Part shown: positions 51,453 to 60,853 of the stretch, piece after piece
Position numbering within the stretch: position 1 is the first letter of the stretch
Layout: every line of letters starts with the position of its first letter
Assembly (NCBI RefSeq): GCF_001884235.1
Contig: NZ_MAOI01000039.1
Coordinates: forward strand, 54,510 to 118,509
Length of the DNA stretch: 64,000 nt
Direction: 5' to 3'
DNA from: Bacillus paramycoides
GTDB lineage: Bacteria; Bacillota; Bacilli; Bacillales; Bacillaceae_G
Program-made: the position numbers and the translations under genes
The notes under the pieces: generated by a model
The model's input: the letters and a program-made list of their open reading frames with translations, nothing else
Told to the model about the DNA's origin: nothing
Database searches by the model: none

Positions 51453-53305
51453 TATTTTTTTATATAATGTGCCAAAGCAAGCAACGGGTATATGTGTCCG
51501 TAACTATGATAACGAATATAAAATCCCCCCGGTAACCCTGTACCAGTAGGATATTTTTCATTCATAGTAGGCTTCGTGAGCAAATATGAAATTCCTTTTC
51601 GAATAATCAGTGTTTCTTTATCATTGTAAGAAATGAGCGCATCAAGTGCCCAGGCCGTTTGTGACGACGTACTAAAGGGCAAAGAAATAAATCTTTTATC
51701 TACACTACTTTGACATGATTCTCCCCAACCTCCGTCTGCATGCTGTACATGCTCGAGCCATGATGCTGCTTTTTTTAATGACGCATGAGTCGAAGAAATT
51801 CCTAATGCACGTAAGCCTGTCATCGCTGCCCATGTACCATATATATAGCATATTCCCCATTTCCCATACCAGGATCCATTCTGTTCCTGTACATCCATTA
51901 GCCATTTTACAGCTTTCTTTTTTTGCTCCTCTGGCAATTCATTCGGCGCGTATGTGCCGAAAAATTCTAACACCCTACCTGTAATATCTGGTGTAGACGG
52001 ATCTGTTATCATATCACTCGCGTTTTCAATCGGCAAATTTGCTAATATACGGCTCGTTACCCCTCGTTCAAAAGCTCCCCAGCCTCCATCACTGTTTTGT
52101 AATCCTTTTACCCATTCTACACCTCTTCCCCACGCACTATCTACTTTACCATTCCCTCTACTTCGTGCTAATGCTCTAAGAGCAGCTGTTGTATCGTCTA
52201 CATCAGGAATCGTCGTATTAACATCTGAAAATCCCCAACCGCCAGCTACGAGTGAAGGTGCATGTACGCTCCAATCTACTTTTTTACTATGCTGTCTTTG
52301 CAATAAATACCCTGTCGCCCTTTGAATCATCTTATTTTCATTTGTAACATTGGCCTCTTGTAATGAATAGCTGAGTAAAGCGGTATCCCATACGGTAGAA
52401 GGAGAATTTTGCAAGTGACTCCCCCTTTCCATCTTACATGCATAAGACTTCAATCCTGTTACAGCCTTCTCAATAACAGGAGACTGAATAGAGTGTCCTA
52501 ATGCAAGCAAAGCATAAATCATATAAAACGTAGCACTCGCGTAACTATACAAAGTTCCATTTTCATCAATACGTTCTTTCATAAAGCGCTCTACTTCTTC
52601 ATATCCTTTATGGTGTAAAGAAAGCGGATATGATATTACCTTTTTCACATCACCTAAAAACGATTGAAACAGCGGAGACCGCTCCTCGCGAAACCATTGT
52701 CCACCCCCGCCAGCAATATGATTTAAATTTGGCAATAACTTTTTCTCTATACGAAATCTCTTATTCATACAAATCATCATCGGAATTAAATGTATCCGTG
52801 CTGAGCCGCTTAGCTCAAATATACTGAGGGGGGAGTCATCTTGTAAAAATAAGATCGGCGTTGGGAAGTGAAAAAGAGCAGGATAATCATATTCCCCGTG
52901 AATCGCTAATAAAAATTTCGTCATAAAATGAGCACGAGAAACTCCACCGCGTTCCTTTATAAACATTTCAGCTCGCCTCATATTCACATCTTCTTTTGAA
53001 TACTTTCTTGAAGCAAGTAAAGCAACATATGCTTGAATCGTTGCGGATAAATTCCCTCCAGGCTCATCTTCATATAATTTCCATGTTCCTTCATTTGTTT
53101 GGAGAGATGCTAACCTTTTCACGAATGGTTCTATTTCATCATCTCGCCCTAACAATTTAAGTAAAAAAATCATATGACAATCCGTTAACGGAGCCCCTTC
53201 AAAACAAAATCTCCACGTTCCATCTTGCCTTTGCATCGTTTGAAGTGCAGTCGTTCTCCGCTCAATTTCGTCACGCACTTTGTCATATAGTAGCACTCTA
53301 TTCAC
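51443..53305 (-). CDS. sqhC: Squalene-hopene / polyprenoid cyclase
   Basis: 620-residue class II terpene cyclase of the alpha-barrel fold. The acid motif DxDD appears as IPDVDDTTAALRAL; QW repeats such as QNSDGGWGAFE, QEQNGSWYGKWG and QHADGGWGES recur through the protein. B. subtilis SqhC makes sporulene from tetraprenyl-beta-curcumene in spores, and hopanoid makers use squalene; the substrate here is not settled by sequence. GTG start at 53305; a GTG three codons later has better spacing from GGGTGG. Confidence 0.92.
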   Translation of the reverse strand: MNRVLLYDKVRDEIERRTTALQTMQRQDGTWRFCFEGAPLTDCHMIFLLKLLGRDDEIEPFVKRLASLQTNEGTWKLYEDEPGGNLSATIQAYVALLASRKYSKEDVNMRRAEMFIKERGGVSRAHFMTKFLLAIHGEYDYPALFHFPTPILFLQDDSPLSIFELSGSARIHLIPMMICMNKRFRIEKKLLPNLNHIAGGGGQWFREERSPLFQSFLGDVKKVISYPLSLHHKGYEEVERFMKERIDENGTLYSYASATFYMIYALLALGHSIQSPVIEKAVTGLKSYACKMERGSHLQNSPSTVWDTALLSYSLQEANVTNENKMIQRATGYLLQRQHSKKVDWSVHAPSLVAGGWGFSDVNTTIPDVDDTTAALRALARSRGNGKVDSAWGRGVEWVKGLQNSDGGWGAFERGVTSRILANLPIENASDMITDPSTPDITGRVLEFFGTYAPNELPEEQKKKAVKWLMDVQEQNGSWYGKWGICYIYGTWAAMTGLRALGISSTHASLKKAASWLEHVQHADGGWGESCQSSVDKRFISLPFSTSSQTAWALDALISYNDKETLIIRKGISYLLTKPTMNEKYPTGTGLPGGFYIRYHSYGHIYPLLALAHYIKKYKK

Positions 53306-53369
53306 CCACCCTTTCTAAGTCCGTATACGATATTCGAAAAGCCAGCTAAATATGTATGAAAATAAAGAA

Positions 53370-53402
53370 AAGCAGAATGTGTGTAGTACACATTCTGCTT
53401 AC
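53370..53402 (-). terminator. Terminator of yuiD
   Basis: AAGCAGAATGTGT pairs with ACACATTCTGCTT; the yuiD stop codon lies at its edge. Confidence 0.82.
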
Positions 53403-53824
53403 AAACAATATCCAACCCCGACAACAATTCCTAATAGCGCCCCGACAACAACTTGATACGGTGTATGTCCAACGAGCTCATTTAACTTTTTATAATCTGT
53501 TTGCCTACCGTGAAAGAAATCATTCAATATTTTCGCTTGCTTACTTACCGCAAGTCTTACTCCTGAAGCATCATACATAACAATAATGGCAAAAATAGCG
53601 GCAACCGCAAACACCGAACTTTCCACTCCTTCTACAACTCCGACACCTGTAGCAAGTGCCGTAACAGTCGAGGCATGTGAACTCGGCATTCCACCTGAAG
53701 CGAAAAACTTTGCAAAATCAAACTCACCAGTTTTTACTAATTTAAAAACAACTTTCGTTAACTGCGCTAAAAACCAAGAAATTATAGCTGCCATAAGCGG
53801 ATCATTATGTAAAATTGTTTCCAT
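53399..53824 (-). CDS. yuiD: YuiD-type divergent PAP2 / DUF212 membrane protein
   Basis: 141 residues with about four helices. The phosphatase-like SGGMPSSHASTVTALATG and the basic FHGRQTDYKKLNELVGHTPY match the DUF212 (acid phosphatase/VPO-like) family. It might act on polyprenyl phosphates, which would suit the neighbouring terpene cyclase, but this is inference. Same strand as sqhC but separately terminated. Confidence 0.87.
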   Translation of the reverse strand: METILHNDPLMAAIISWFLAQLTKVVFKLVKTGEFDFAKFFASGGMPSSHASTVTALATGVGVVEGVESSVFAVAAIFAIIVMYDASGVRLAVSKQAKILNDFFHGRQTDYKKLNELVGHTPYQVVVGALLGIVVGVGYCL

Positions 53825-53879
53825 GTTTTTCAGCTCCTCACTGACTATAATGGAACTTCTATATAATTATAAGTATAAA

Positions 53880-53907
53880 GAAAAATGCGTAGAAAATACT
53901 ACGCATT
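53880..53907 (-). terminator. Terminator of rarD
   Basis: On the minus strand ATGCGTAG-TATTTT-CTACGCAT then TTTTCTTT. Confidence 0.85.
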
Positions 53908-54847
53908 ATGATACTTTTGCTGATTTATTTTTAACAAATTTCGGTTGTTTCTGTAGTAAAAACTTTGTTTTCGCTATCGAAAAGACAAATAAAGCAACCC
54001 ATATACAGAAAAATGCAATCATATGAGTAGATGTGAAATGTTCACCAAAAACGAATACACCTAAAATTAAACTAATAGTCGGTGCAATATATTGTAAAAA
54101 CCCTATCATATAGAGCGGAATAAGCTGTGCCCCTTTAGCGAAATAAAAGAGTGGTAATGCTGTGACAATACCTGCTCCTATTAAAAGAAACGTTGATGTA
54201 GCCGAAATGGAACCGAACGAACCAAAGCCATGCACTCCTGTCATAAACAAATAGATAAGCGCAAATGGCGTCACTATCATCGTTTCCATCGTAAGCCCAA
54301 TTGTCGCGTCGTAATTTAATAATTTTTTTGTTAATCCATATAATCCAAATGAAAAAGCAAGTGAAAGAGAAACCCATGGAATAGCTCCGAAACGTACTGT
54401 TAAAATAACAACGCCTACTCCGGCTAAACCAACCGCAACATATTGCCAAAAATTAAGCTTCTCTTTTAAAACAACTGTACCAAGTAAAATACTTATAAGT
54501 GGATTAATATAATAACCAAGACTTGCTTCTATTACATGGTTATGATTTACGGCCCATATGTATACAAACCAGTTTCCACTAATGAGTACCGAAGCAATTA
54601 TTAATGACATTAATAATTTAGGTCGTTTAAAAAGGGTCACTAACTCCCCACCAAACTGACGAAACCTCTTCGTTACTCCTAAAACTAACAACATAAAAAC
54701 AAATGCCCAAACAATGCGGTGCGCTAAAATTTCGTCTGCCGGAACTTCCTCCACCCATTTCCAATAAATCGGAAGGACTCCCCACATCGTATACGCACCC
54801 GCCGCATATATAATCCCCTGCTTTTGTTGTGCTGTTTGACTCCCCAT
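53906..54847 (-). CDS. rarD: EamA-family permease RarD
   Basis: 313 residues, ten helices in two EamA repeats. RarD features are YTMWGVLPIYWKWVEEVPAD and EILAHRIVWAF, then LISGNWFVYIWAVNHNHVIE and SLGYYINPLISILLG. The exported substrate is unknown. A basic tail ends the protein (QKQPKFVKNKSAKVS). Single gene. Confidence 0.9.
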   Translation of the reverse strand: MGSQTAQQKQGIIYAAGAYTMWGVLPIYWKWVEEVPADEILAHRIVWAFVFMLLVLGVTKRFRQFGGELVTLFKRPKLLMSLIIASVLISGNWFVYIWAVNHNHVIEASLGYYINPLISILLGTVVLKEKLNFWQYVAVGLAGVGVVILTVRFGAIPWVSLSLAFSFGLYGLTKKLLNYDATIGLTMETMIVTPFALIYLFMTGVHGFGSFGSISATSTFLLIGAGIVTALPLFYFAKGAQLIPLYMIGFLQYIAPTISLILGVFVFGEHFTSTHMIAFFCIWVALFVFSIAKTKFLLQKQPKFVKNKSAKVS

Positions 54848-54952
54848 CTTCCTTGTTCTCCTCTTCTCTTTTTTTCTTCATTATAAGGTCTTACATGCTT
54901 ACTTTACCAATATCCAATCTGCATTTCTTTCGACATTCCTCTTGCCAATCCC

Positions 54953-55201
54953 TTATATGTATAAAAACATGCCAACTGTTACAATAACGAGCACTGGAAT
55001 ACCGAAGACAAATTTACTTTTATGTGTCTTATGATGAAACATATACATACCAATCCAAGCTCCAACCGCTCCTCCAGCTGCAGCTGATAAAAACAACGTA
55101 CTTTCTGGCGTTCTCCACTGTTTCTTCTTTGCTTTTCGCTTATCAAGCCCCATCATACTAAATGCTATAACGTTGATAATAATAAAATAAATCCATTTCA
55201 T
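54953..55201 (-). CDS. DUF1294 membrane protein
   Basis: 82 residues, three helices, with the DUF1294 pattern MMGLDKRKAKKKQWRTPEST and GAVGAWIGMYMFHHKTHKSK. Some fused homologues carry cold-shock domains. Function unknown. Confidence 0.88.
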   Translation of the reverse strand: MKWIYFIIINVIAFSMMGLDKRKAKKKQWRTPESTLFLSAAAGGAVGAWIGMYMFHHKTHKSKFVFGIPVLVIVTVGMFLYI

Positions 55202-55320
55202 TTCTTTCTCTCCCTAAAAAAATTCGCTTTATGTTAACACGAAAATAAGGTGCACACAATTAAAAAATGGCTATAGGTTAAAAATAAACCTTTTTTAACC
55301 TACAACCATAATTTTAATGC

Positions 55321-56697
55321 TTACACTTTATTTCTAATATGACTATGTTTTTTTGCGTATATAAAATAGATAAAAATACCTACAATAACCCAAATTGCAA
55401 AACTGATTAAAGTGGTTTTAGAGAGATTTAATGCTAAATATAAACAACTTACTATCGCAAGTATAGGTAAGAATGGAACGAAAGGAGCACGGAACGGTCT
55501 TTTCAGATTAGGATGTGTCTTCCTTAATACAATTACAGCTATAGATACAAATATAAACGCTGTTATCGTTCCCACATTCACTAAATTTGCCAACAAATTC
55601 AAGTCCAATAAACCTGCTAATAAAGCCGCAAGAATACCCGTAATCCATGTATTAAAAAATGGTGTTTGAAAACGTTTATGAACGCTTGAAAATCTTTTTG
55701 GTAGCAAGCCATCTCGGCTCATCGAGTAAGATACTCGAACAAATGCAAACATAGCAACTAACAGTACTGTCGTTAAACCAGCTATCGCTCCAACTGATAA
55801 TAGACCAGCAATTCTATCCTCTCCCACAATACGCAAAGCATATGCAACTGGATCAGCTACATTCAGATCCGTAAACGGAACCATTCCAGTTAACACGAAT
55901 GAAACACCAACATAAAGAATCGTACAAATACATAAAGAGACAAGTAATCCAATTGGAACGTTACGTTGTGGGCGTTTCACTTCCTCTGCTGCTGTTGCAA
56001 CTGCATCGAAACCTAAAAAGGCAAAAAATACAGTAGCGGCCCCTCCAATAACACCATGATATCCAAAAGGAAGAAACGGCTGCCAATTCTCTGGCTTTAC
56101 ATATTTCGCTCCTACAATAATAAATACTAAAATAACAGCCAGTTTAATAATAACCATTATATTATTTATACGTGCACTTTCTTTCACACCACGACTTAAC
56201 AAAAATGTAACAACTAAAATAATAATAACCGCTGGTAAGTCAATAATTCCGCCATTCCCCATCCCTGGTGCTGAAGCAACGATTGCCGGAATATGAATAT
56301 TAAACCCTAGTAGCAATGATTGGAAATAGGCTGACCATCCCGCCGCCACTGCAGAAGTAGCTAATAAGTACTCTAGCATTACACACCAGCCAACTATAAA
56401 AGCAAAAATCTCACCTAATGTCATATACGTATACGAATACACACTTCCTGAGACCGGGACTGTAGATGCAAATTCAGCATAACAAAAGGCTACACATACA
56501 CATACAATTGCAGCTAACATAAAAGATAATACAATTGCTGGACCAGCATGTTTCGCTGCTACAATACCTGTTAAAACGAAAATTCCTGTACCGATAATTG
56601 CTCCAATTCCTAAAAGAGTTAGGTCAATTGCTCCTAAAGTTTGATTCAATACTTTTTTCTTTTCTTCATCCATTGCTTTCTTTATTAATAAACTCAT
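55321..56697 (-). CDS. Amino-acid permease, APC superfamily (YfnA/CAT-like)
   Basis: 458 residues, 12 helices. The first helix has LGIGAIIGTGIFVLTG (substrate site), then FCYAEFASTVPVSGSVYSYT and FFAFLGFDAVATAAEEVKRP, as in cationic or branched-chain amino acid carriers of the CAT type. AGAGGT lies 8 bases before the ATG at 56697; the frame to 56718 is not used. A long leader with a terminator-like hairpin precedes it. Confidence 0.9.
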   Translation of the reverse strand: MSLLIKKAMDEEKKKVLNQTLGAIDLTLLGIGAIIGTGIFVLTGIVAAKHAGPAIVLSFMLAAIVCVCVAFCYAEFASTVPVSGSVYSYTYMTLGEIFAFIVGWCVMLEYLLATSAVAAGWSAYFQSLLLGFNIHIPAIVASAPGMGNGGIIDLPAVIIILVVTFLLSRGVKESARINNIMVIIKLAVILVFIIVGAKYVKPENWQPFLPFGYHGVIGGAATVFFAFLGFDAVATAAEEVKRPQRNVPIGLLVSLCICTILYVGVSFVLTGMVPFTDLNVADPVAYALRIVGEDRIAGLLSVGAIAGLTTVLLVAMFAFVRVSYSMSRDGLLPKRFSSVHKRFQTPFFNTWITGILAALLAGLLDLNLLANLVNVGTITAFIFVSIAVIVLRKTHPNLKRPFRAPFVPFLPILAIVSCLYLALNLSKTTLISFAIWVIVGIFIYFIYAKKHSHIRNKV

Positions 56698-56837
56698 TCG
56701 TAGAAACCTCTTTTTCAAAATTATCCCTTACTCATTACACTCTTTATTACTGTTGCTATTACACATTAATAATATTCATGCTTTACTATCACTCCCTATA
56801 TAAACTCCACAAATTACACGCTTTAAAATCAGAAAAA

Positions 56838-56887
56838 TCAATCTTCTAAAAACGCGCTTGTTAACAGGCATGTTTTTAGAAGATTGA
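56838..56887 (-). promoter_or_regulatory. Terminator-like leader hairpin of the permease gene
   Basis: 16-bp arms TCAATCTTCTAAAAAC / GTTTTTAGAAGATTGA continue with a partly paired centre; TTTTTCTGATTTT follows on the minus strand, ahead of the permease start. Confidence 0.6.
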
Positions 56888-56891
56888 TTGA

Positions 56892-56920
56892 ATTTATCAC
56901 ACGATTAATTATATTGTCAA
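56892..56920 (-). promoter_or_regulatory. Promoter ahead of the permease leader hairpin
   Basis: -35 TTGACA (56915-56920) and an extended -10 TGTGATAAA 16 bases downstream, on the minus strand. A perfect 13-bp palindrome ATTAATTATATTG / CAATATAATTAAT (56904-56933) overlaps the -35 and could be an operator. Confidence 0.5.
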
Positions 56921-57183
56921 CAATATAATTAATTCACTTAAATTGAATAATTATAAATGTAATGATATCTCGAAATATAAAATACAATTTATAAACATTG
57001 TTATTTTCCATTTTTACACACTTTATATTATTTGAGAATTGATTTTTATACATCAAATTTAATGTAGATATTGCATACAACTACAATTAAACCAGATAAT
57101 TCGTTATATTGAAATAATCACCTGGATTTATAGACTGATCAACTTTCCCACGCATTACACACAGTATTTTCACTAAAAAAAAT

Positions 57184-57213
57184 AAAAAAGCGCAGATTTT
57201 CATCTGCACTTTT
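57184..57213 (-). terminator. Terminator of the VWA-tubulin operon
   Basis: On the minus strand AAAAGTGCAGAT-GAAA-ATCTGCGCTTTT followed by TTATTTTTTT, overlapping the stop codon of the 46-residue gene. Confidence 0.88.
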
Positions 57214-57353
57214 CATTCTTCCACTTTATTTTCTGCATTATTATTTTCGATGTGTTCCTTTTGAGCTTCTTCTTGCATCTCTGCTGAAATCATTCCATAA
57301 TAAATTTCTGGATATAATCCAAATATTTGATATACACTTCCTAAAAACGGCAT
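57213..57353 (-). CDS. 46-residue protein at the end of the tubulin-like operon
   Basis: Short protein with an aromatic, amphipathic start MPFLGSVYQIFGLYPEIYYG and an acidic helix (EMQEEAQKEHIENNNAENK). AGAGGGA lies 5 bases before the ATG. It follows the tubulin-like gene by 57 bases and shares its terminator, so it is likely part of the same unit. The amphipathic start could bind a membrane or the GTPase; no family known. Confidence 0.62.
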   Translation of the reverse strand: MPFLGSVYQIFGLYPEIYYGMISAEMQEEAQKEHIENNNAENKVEE

Positions 57354-57410
57354 CGGAATCCCTCTTTTCTAAAGTTGTATTGCCATTCTTAAGGATTCCC
57401 TTTTCATTCA

Positions 57411-60400
57411 TTATACATTCGTTTTTGGCACTTCTTCATCGTGAAGGTGTAATAAATTTTGCCATTTTTTATAAGGTGCACTATTTGGATCCACATACCC
57501 TTTCGCATACGAACGATCCCACAATTGTTTAATAAACATCTCTTTCTCTTTCTTCGCAACCATATCTGCACCCGTTCCGTAATAATTTTGGAAATACAGC
57601 TCAAGTTCATCAAGGAATAGCCTTAACAACTCGTCGGATGTTTCTTCTAGCGTCGGGTCATATTTTGCCTCACGGTCATACATTAAAATCATATCTAAAA
57701 TATTATGGACGTGCTCTTTACGAAGCCATCTTATATCTTGGGCGCCTAATACAAATGCATGTGTATATAAATGTCCACCTTGTATCATAGCTTTTTCTTG
57801 TTCTTCTTCAAATCGTGACAAGATGTTTTCATAAATAAACGGATTATGGAGCAATGCTCTGTGCAATTTATAACTTTCGCTTGATATATTTTTCCCCATC
57901 GACTGGATTAAAAAGCTACGCCCGACACCGTTATATTGATACACGAACTGTCCATCAACAGCAACTAAACTAATCCAACGATACATATACGCGTATAGAA
58001 GAGCACGATTACACTTATCGTAGTCTAACTTCGTTTGTGTTGCATTCAAGTCTGGCATAAATGCTGGTAAGTGCCAATACTTATCTAAATGCGGCGTCAA
58101 ACTAGACTTTTTACTATTTAATTTGTTCACACGGCGATAATACGATTGAAAGTAGTCACCTTTATCATTCATAAAACCATTTGCAATATGCCCAGATGAA
58201 AGCTTAGGAAAATCTTGTAACGATAATCCGTAATGGGCACGATAACAAATCACTTCAAATGGTGAAAATGCCTCGTTTACCGTATCTTTTTCTTTAAACA
58301 TTTCTTGCAATAACTCTTCTTGCAATTCTTGTTTTAAAGAAGGGTGTACGCCCCAATATTGTAACTCTCTATGATGAGAAACTTTCGGAACGAACGGACT
58401 TGCTAAATGGAAAAGATCTTCAATTTTTTCACGAACGTATTCATCACGATCACGTTTCTTGAAATCTGCTTCTTTTCGCAATGCTTCAACGATATTAAGC
58501 TCTAATTTGTCACGATAGCGCACTTGAAGTTCGTCATAACAATAACTCAATATATGTTCACGATAGAAGTCTTCAACCTTTTTCGACTGAATTTCTTCAG
58601 TTTTTGCATCACGACAATATTCCCCGTACAAACTCATATAAATTTCTGCTGATATATCTTTCGGTAATACACCTAAATTTAAATGTTGCTGCATATCTTG
58701 CCAAATCTTTTCTTGCAATTTCTCTTCAGCTAACACATATACATTCGTCGGATTCGTTTTCCCTTCAAATTCTTTACTTCGCTTTTGAATTTCAAACAAT
58801 AAATTTTCACGTGTTTCTTGTAAATTATCAAAGAATCTTTCCCAATATTGAATCATTTTATCAACCGCCTGATATAGCGATTGGTACACGAGTTCTAACA
58901 ACATTTCTTTGCGATACTCACTTAATTTGTGTACATATTGCGTTACGATATCTTCAAATTCTTTTTTGAACAAACGCTGCTGATTATAAAACGTTTTCCC
59001 AAACCAACCTTGTTGCTGGGCAATTTCAACGCGGCGAACAGCCGTTACAGTTCCATCAATATTACTCACATTAAATTTCTTATCGTAGTTTTGAATTAAA
59101 TTACGCTTTTGTTCATTATTTTCATGTAGTCGATTCATCTTCTCTACTAACTGCTTACGAATTTCATACAGCATGAAACGTGCTGCTACTGGATGAACAG
59201 GATCCGTTTTCTTTAAAAACCATGTATTTAATTGGTAAGACTGTCCCTCTGAGCCACTTGGTGTAAAGCGGTCTGATTCGATCATGTCATATAAAAGGGT
59301 AGTAACATGCTCATGTACACGGCTCGGAATCGCATAAGCATATAAACGAACCGCATGATCAACTCTCGCTACTTCACCCTTCATTTGTTCCATCATTTTA
59401 AGCTTCGCAGCCGATATTTTGCACTCATGCTGCAGGCGGTTTAATTCCTCATCTTTTTGCACTGTACGGTGTACATAACTCTCTACAGCATCTAAAAACA
59501 ATTTTGATTTTGCAACACCGAGCTTTCCGCCCTCTGCCCCTTCACGCGTTTCATTGTACATTTGTCTATAAAAAATATGAGCTTGTTCTGGACGAGTAGC
59601 AAGATGTTCTAAATCTTCTAAATAACTTTTACCACGCTCCGGCTTTTCGCGCTGCATACCACGTTTTACATCTTGATCGTATCTTTGCTTCTTCTCTTGA
59701 AACAGTTGATCTAAATGAAGCCACGATTCATCTAAACCTTGCACCGCCCATTTTAATGCACAATATTTCAAAACATGCTCATACGGATAAATAAGTTTTG
59801 CCGTTCCTGCTCCGCAATATCTACCTTTCCCACTTGATTCTGCTAATTGCTGGATTTGATTATCTTCTTGTGCAAAATGATTTGTGGACATCGGACTAAA
59901 TAACTGTAAATAAATCGTGTTTGCCATTTGCTCCATATAATCCGATAAATTGTGCAAATGGTGCCCATGTAAATTTTCATAATCATATAAGAAACAATAA
60001 TTATACGGTAAATGATGCTGCTTAATCGTATGATTCGTTCTCCCATCTTCATCCACTTGATCAGGACGATATTCTAATTCAATCGTTACACCGCCGCGTT
60101 TTGATAATTCCCCAGTAGACCCGAGCGTAATAGCGTGCAGCTCTTTTAAAGATGCATAGCCGTTCGCTTGCACAGTTTCAAATTCTTTCGCACTAACCGT
60201 TCTCGTCTTAACTAAAACATCTGGCATTAAAAATGCACCACGTATTAAAATGTTATGATGCTGCAATTTTTTCCGAAGCATTTCACGTAAATATAATGCG
60301 ATTTGTAAAAACATCCCTGAACCTGTTCCACCAGCTAGTGACGTTACAATAATAACTCGCACACCATATTCCGTCTGATCGCTTGTAACCGGAAAAATCT

Positions 60401-60770
60401 TCTCAATTTCTTGCCAAAAAGATGTCAGCTTATCTTCTTTCATCGCTGCACGTAGCGCTAACCGAGAGATAACCCGTAACTGTCCTGCTCCTTCTGTTAA
60501 CGGTTTATCAAGTATAGTCGGGTCCATCGGGAACCATTCCGGAATCGTTGGATCTCCCGCAATATACTCTCTCGGTGTTTTACTCGAACTCGTTTGCGTC
60601 TTAAACTTCCGAATATGATCAAATTTACTCAATGTATTCACATCTGTATCAAATACATGCATCGCTACCTTTTTACGACGCTCCTCAGGTAACTTTTCAT
60701 ATATTTGGTGTGTGACAGTACTACCGATTCCACCTAAGCCAATTAAAATTGTTGGAACTTGTAATGTCAT
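57411..60770 (-). CDS. Tubulin/FtsZ-like GTPase (Tubulin_2 type, FtsZl-1-like)
   Basis: 1,119 residues. The N-terminal part is a tubulin-type GTPase: PTILIGLGGIGSTVTHQIYE as first phosphate loop, HVFDTD, and the signature AGGTGSGMF at about 146-154. A large helical, coiled-coil-rich region of some 700 residues follows (for example LHENNEQKRNLIQNYDKKF). Makarova and Koonin described such proteins, encoded with a VWA protein, as parts of a predicted membrane-remodelling system. AAGGTGG lies 5 bases before the ATG at 60770. It follows the VWA gene by 83 bases. Confidence 0.82.
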   Translation of the reverse strand: MTLQVPTILIGLGGIGSTVTHQIYEKLPEERRKKVAMHVFDTDVNTLSKFDHIRKFKTQTSSSKTPREYIAGDPTIPEWFPMDPTILDKPLTEGAGQLRVISRLALRAAMKEDKLTSFWQEIEKIFPVTSDQTEYGVRVIIVTSLAGGTGSGMFLQIALYLREMLRKKLQHHNILIRGAFLMPDVLVKTRTVSAKEFETVQANGYASLKELHAITLGSTGELSKRGGVTIELEYRPDQVDEDGRTNHTIKQHHLPYNYCFLYDYENLHGHHLHNLSDYMEQMANTIYLQLFSPMSTNHFAQEDNQIQQLAESSGKGRYCGAGTAKLIYPYEHVLKYCALKWAVQGLDESWLHLDQLFQEKKQRYDQDVKRGMQREKPERGKSYLEDLEHLATRPEQAHIFYRQMYNETREGAEGGKLGVAKSKLFLDAVESYVHRTVQKDEELNRLQHECKISAAKLKMMEQMKGEVARVDHAVRLYAYAIPSRVHEHVTTLLYDMIESDRFTPSGSEGQSYQLNTWFLKKTDPVHPVAARFMLYEIRKQLVEKMNRLHENNEQKRNLIQNYDKKFNVSNIDGTVTAVRRVEIAQQQGWFGKTFYNQQRLFKKEFEDIVTQYVHKLSEYRKEMLLELVYQSLYQAVDKMIQYWERFFDNLQETRENLLFEIQKRSKEFEGKTNPTNVYVLAEEKLQEKIWQDMQQHLNLGVLPKDISAEIYMSLYGEYCRDAKTEEIQSKKVEDFYREHILSYCYDELQVRYRDKLELNIVEALRKEADFKKRDRDEYVREKIEDLFHLASPFVPKVSHHRELQYWGVHPSLKQELQEELLQEMFKEKDTVNEAFSPFEVICYRAHYGLSLQDFPKLSSGHIANGFMNDKGDYFQSYYRRVNKLNSKKSSLTPHLDKYWHLPAFMPDLNATQTKLDYDKCNRALLYAYMYRWISLVAVDGQFVYQYNGVGRSFLIQSMGKNISSESYKLHRALLHNPFIYENILSRFEEEQEKAMIQGGHLYTHAFVLGAQDIRWLRKEHVHNILDMILMYDREAKYDPTLEETSDELLRLFLDELELYFQNYYGTGADMVAKKEKEMFIKQLWDRSYAKGYVDPNSAPYKKWQNLLHLHDEEVPKTNV

Positions 60771-60853
60771 GTGAACCACCTTCCTATTCGTGCTTGTTTG
60801 AATAGAAGGATTAAGAGAGCCGAGCCTCCACCGCCCCTCTTATACCCCATCTA

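Larger units (their letters stand above)
56698..57212. other. 515-bp leader region of the permease gene
   Basis: AT-rich and without an ORF. It holds two hairpins (56838-56887, 56904-56933), a plausible minus-strand promoter (56892-56920) and, at its right edge, the terminator of the tubulin-like operon. No T-box or lysine-riboswitch motif was recognised. Confidence 0.5.

Noticed and set aside
51954-52325. Plus-strand ORF of 123 codons opposite sqhC
   Set aside because: It lies wholly inside the well-supported cyclase gene on the other strand, has no ribosome binding site and is low in plausible protein features.
56698-57212. T-box or lysine riboswitch ahead of the amino-acid permease
   Set aside because: No T-box TGGNACC-type sequence or lysine-box core was found; only simple hairpins are visible.
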